A DNA stretch of 64,000 nucleotides from Equus caballus. Its lineage: Eukaryota; Chordata; Mammalia; Perissodactyla; Equidae. Positions 62,001-64,000 of this stretch are shown piece after piece. The DNA is taken from the NCBI RefSeq assembly GCF_041296265.1, contig NC_091695.1, positions 34,677,001-34,741,000 of the forward strand, given 5' to 3'. The position numbers and the translations under genes are program-made. Every line of letters begins with the position of its first letter. The first letter of the stretch is position 1. Below the pieces are notes generated by a model. It did not search any database. It was not told the DNA's origin and saw nothing but the letters and a program-made list of their open reading frames with translations.

Positions 62001-64000
62001 AATTAAAAAGGAAGAAGCCAAATTCTAGGTGTTTGTGATCAATGTGATTCTATATATAGAAAACCCTTAAAAATCTACCAGAAAGGTATTAGACATAATC
62101 CAAAGCTACAGCAAAGTTGCAGGTACAAAATCAACTTATAAAAATCAGTTGCATGTCTATACACTAATAGTGAACTAGCAGAAATAGAACTCAAGAATAC
62201 AATCACATTTACAATTGCAACAGAAGAATAAAACCTCTAAGAATAAATTTACTCAAGGAGATGAAAGACCTATAAGCTGAAAACTATAAGACATTAGTGA
62301 AAGAAACTGGAGAGAGATAAAGAAATGGAAAGATATTCCATGCTCATGGATTGGAAGAATAAACATAGTTGAAATGCCCATATTACCTAAAGCAATCTAC
62401 ACATTCAATGAAATCCCAATCAGAATCTCAATGACACACTTCATGAAAGTAGAACAAAGAATCCTAAAATTTATATGGAACAACAAAAGACCACAAACAA
62501 CGATAGCAATTCTGAGAAAAAAGAATCAAACTGAAGGCATCACAATCCCTGACTTCAAAATATACTACAGAGCTATAGTACTCAAAACAGCACACACACA
62601 CAGATGAATGGAACTGAATTGAGAGCACAGAAATAAAACCACACATCAACAGACAGCAAATCTTCAGCAAAGGAAGCAAGAACATACAATGGAGAAAGGA
62701 ATGTATCTTCAAAAAATGGTGTTGGGGAAACTGGACAGCCACTTTCAAAAGTATGAAACTAAACCATTATCTTACACCATCCACAAAAATTAACTTTACA
62801 TGGACTAAAAATTCGAATGTAACACTCGAAACCATAAAACTCCTAGAAGAAAATGTAGGTAGTACACTCTTCGACATTGGTCTTAGCAGCATGTTTTCAA
62901 ATATCATGTCTACTCCGGCAAGGGAAACAAAAGGAAAAATAAACAAACGTCATTATATCAGACTAAAAAGCTTCTGCAAGGCAAAGGAAACCATTAATGA
63001 AATGAAAAGACAACCCACCAACTGGAAGAAAATATTTGCAAATCATATATCTGACAAGGGGTTAATTCCCAAAATATATAAAGAACTGATACAACTCAAC
63101 AACAAAAACACAAACAACCTGATCAAGAAATGGGCAGAAGATTTTTTTTTTGAGGCAGATTAGCCCTGAGTTAACTACTACCAGTCCTCCTCTTTTTTGC
63201 TGAGGAAGCCTGGCCCTGAGCTAACATCGTGCCCATCTTCCTCTACTTTATATGTGGGACACCTACCACAGCACGGGGTGCCAAGCAGTGCCATGTCTGC
63301 ACCCAGGATCCAAACCAGGGAACCCCGGGCCACCGAGAAGCAGAAGGTGCGAACCTAACCGCTGCGCCACTGGGCCGGCCCAAGAAATGGGCAGAAGATA
63401 TGAACAGATATTTTTCCAAAGAAGATATACAGATGGGCAGCAGGCACATGATAATATATTCAACATCACTAGTTAATAGGGAAATACAAATAAAATTACA
63501 GTGAGATATCACCTTATACCAATCACAATGGCTATAATTACCAAGACAAAAAATAACAAAGTTTGGAGAGGATGTAGGGAAAAGGGAACCCTCATATACT
63601 GCTATTGGGAATGCAAACTCCTGCAGGCACTATGGAAAACAGTAAGGAGATTTCTCAAAATATTAAAAATAGAAATACCATGTGATCAAGTTGTCCCACT
63701 ACTGGGTATTTATCCAAATAATATGAAATAAACAGTCCAAAGAGATTTATGCACCCCTATGTTCATTGCAGCATTATTCACAATAGCCAAGATTTGGAAG
63801 CAACCCAAGTGCCCATTGACTTATGAATGAATAAAGAACATGTGATGTATACATCACATTGAATACTACTCAGCCATAAAAAAGATAAAATTGTCCCATT
63901 TTCAAGAACAAGTATGGATCTTGAGGCTATTATGTTAAGCAAAATAAACCAGACAGAGTGAGACAAATACTGTATGATTTCACTCATATATGGAAGAGAA
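59049..64000 (+). repeat. LINE-1, mid ORF1 through 3' region, running off the window
   Basis: A 5'-truncated L1. The ORF1 C-terminal half is at 59062-59530 (FPRHIILKLEK, RLSADFSTETLQARRE). The ORF2 endonuclease lies at 59960-60640 (LHCLQETHLSS, NMYAPNTGAPK). The reverse transcriptase region lies around 61360-62060, including [14 protein letters not shown] near 61905. The metal-binding FADD motif reads FVIN (about 62030-62042), so the catalytic aspartates are lost. The C-terminal region (62753-63730) is interrupted by an ERE at 63143-63380. Many frame breaks. The 3' end lies beyond 64000. Confidence 0.9.
63143..63380 (-). repeat. Young ERE SINE nested in an L1
   Basis: A full-length reverse ERE with poly-T lead. 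It is flanked by perfect repeats of CAAGAAATGGGCAGAAGAT (63124-63142 and 63381-63399), 19 bases counting a shared C, which cut the L1 ORF2 C-terminal frame. The perfect repeats make this one of the most recent insertions in the window. The open frames on either strand across it are artefacts of the SINE. Confidence 0.95.

Noticed and set aside
1-64000. CRISPR arrays, operons, prophage or other microbial systems
   Set aside because: The repeats are L1, ERE, MIR, L2 and simple repeats, and the genes are vertebrate odorant receptors. There are no spaced palindromic repeats and no dense coding.

Overview
The window is mammalian nuclear DNA, most likely from a horse, ass or zebra (Equus) or another perissodactyl. 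The main clue is nine copies of a tRNA-derived SINE whose head reads GGGGCTGGCC...GGTTAAGTTCG, the equine ERE family. It lies in a class II olfactory receptor (OR) cluster buried in L1 LINEs. No bacterial, plasmid or CRISPR features are present. By protein resemblance it corresponds to the OR5AN1/OR5A2/OR5A1 part of the human 11q12 cluster. All four OR loci lie on the minus strand. Only one is intact: OR5A2 (54628-55587). The others are an old OR5AN1-like pseudogene (3073-3987) and two paralogous OR5-type genes, each broken by a single, different change (12607-13552, one inserted base; 24466-25410, one nonsense codon).

Layout: 1-1672, 3' end of an L1; 3073-3987, OR5AN1-like pseudogene; 4980-8011, an L1 inserted inside a MIR; 9877-17517, duplication copy A with one OR, running into an L1 that reaches 21148; 21149-33930, copy B with the second OR; 33936-36372, the 5' half of a younger L1 with a recognisable ORF1; 36375 to about 49200, copy C with no OR; 50130-54600, gene-free DNA with MIR fragments; 54628-55587, OR5A2; 56829-57805 and 59049-64000, further L1s, the last carrying an ERE with perfect target-site duplications.

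The most informative structure is the A/B/C duplication. One ancestral L1, inserted at a TTATCAGGG site, appears in all three copies. In A it keeps its 5' end, ORF1 and most of ORF2. In B and C the same internal segment is missing. ERE SINEs sit in one copy while the matching site in another is empty, so those insertions postdate duplication. B has lost two blocks that C keeps. C also carries a twin-primed (5'-inverted) L1.

I found no evidence for a new biological system. The notable content is the birth, decay and repeat-mediated rearrangement of odorant receptor genes. Repeat family names come from recognition by eye, and divergence remarks are impressions rather than measurements.
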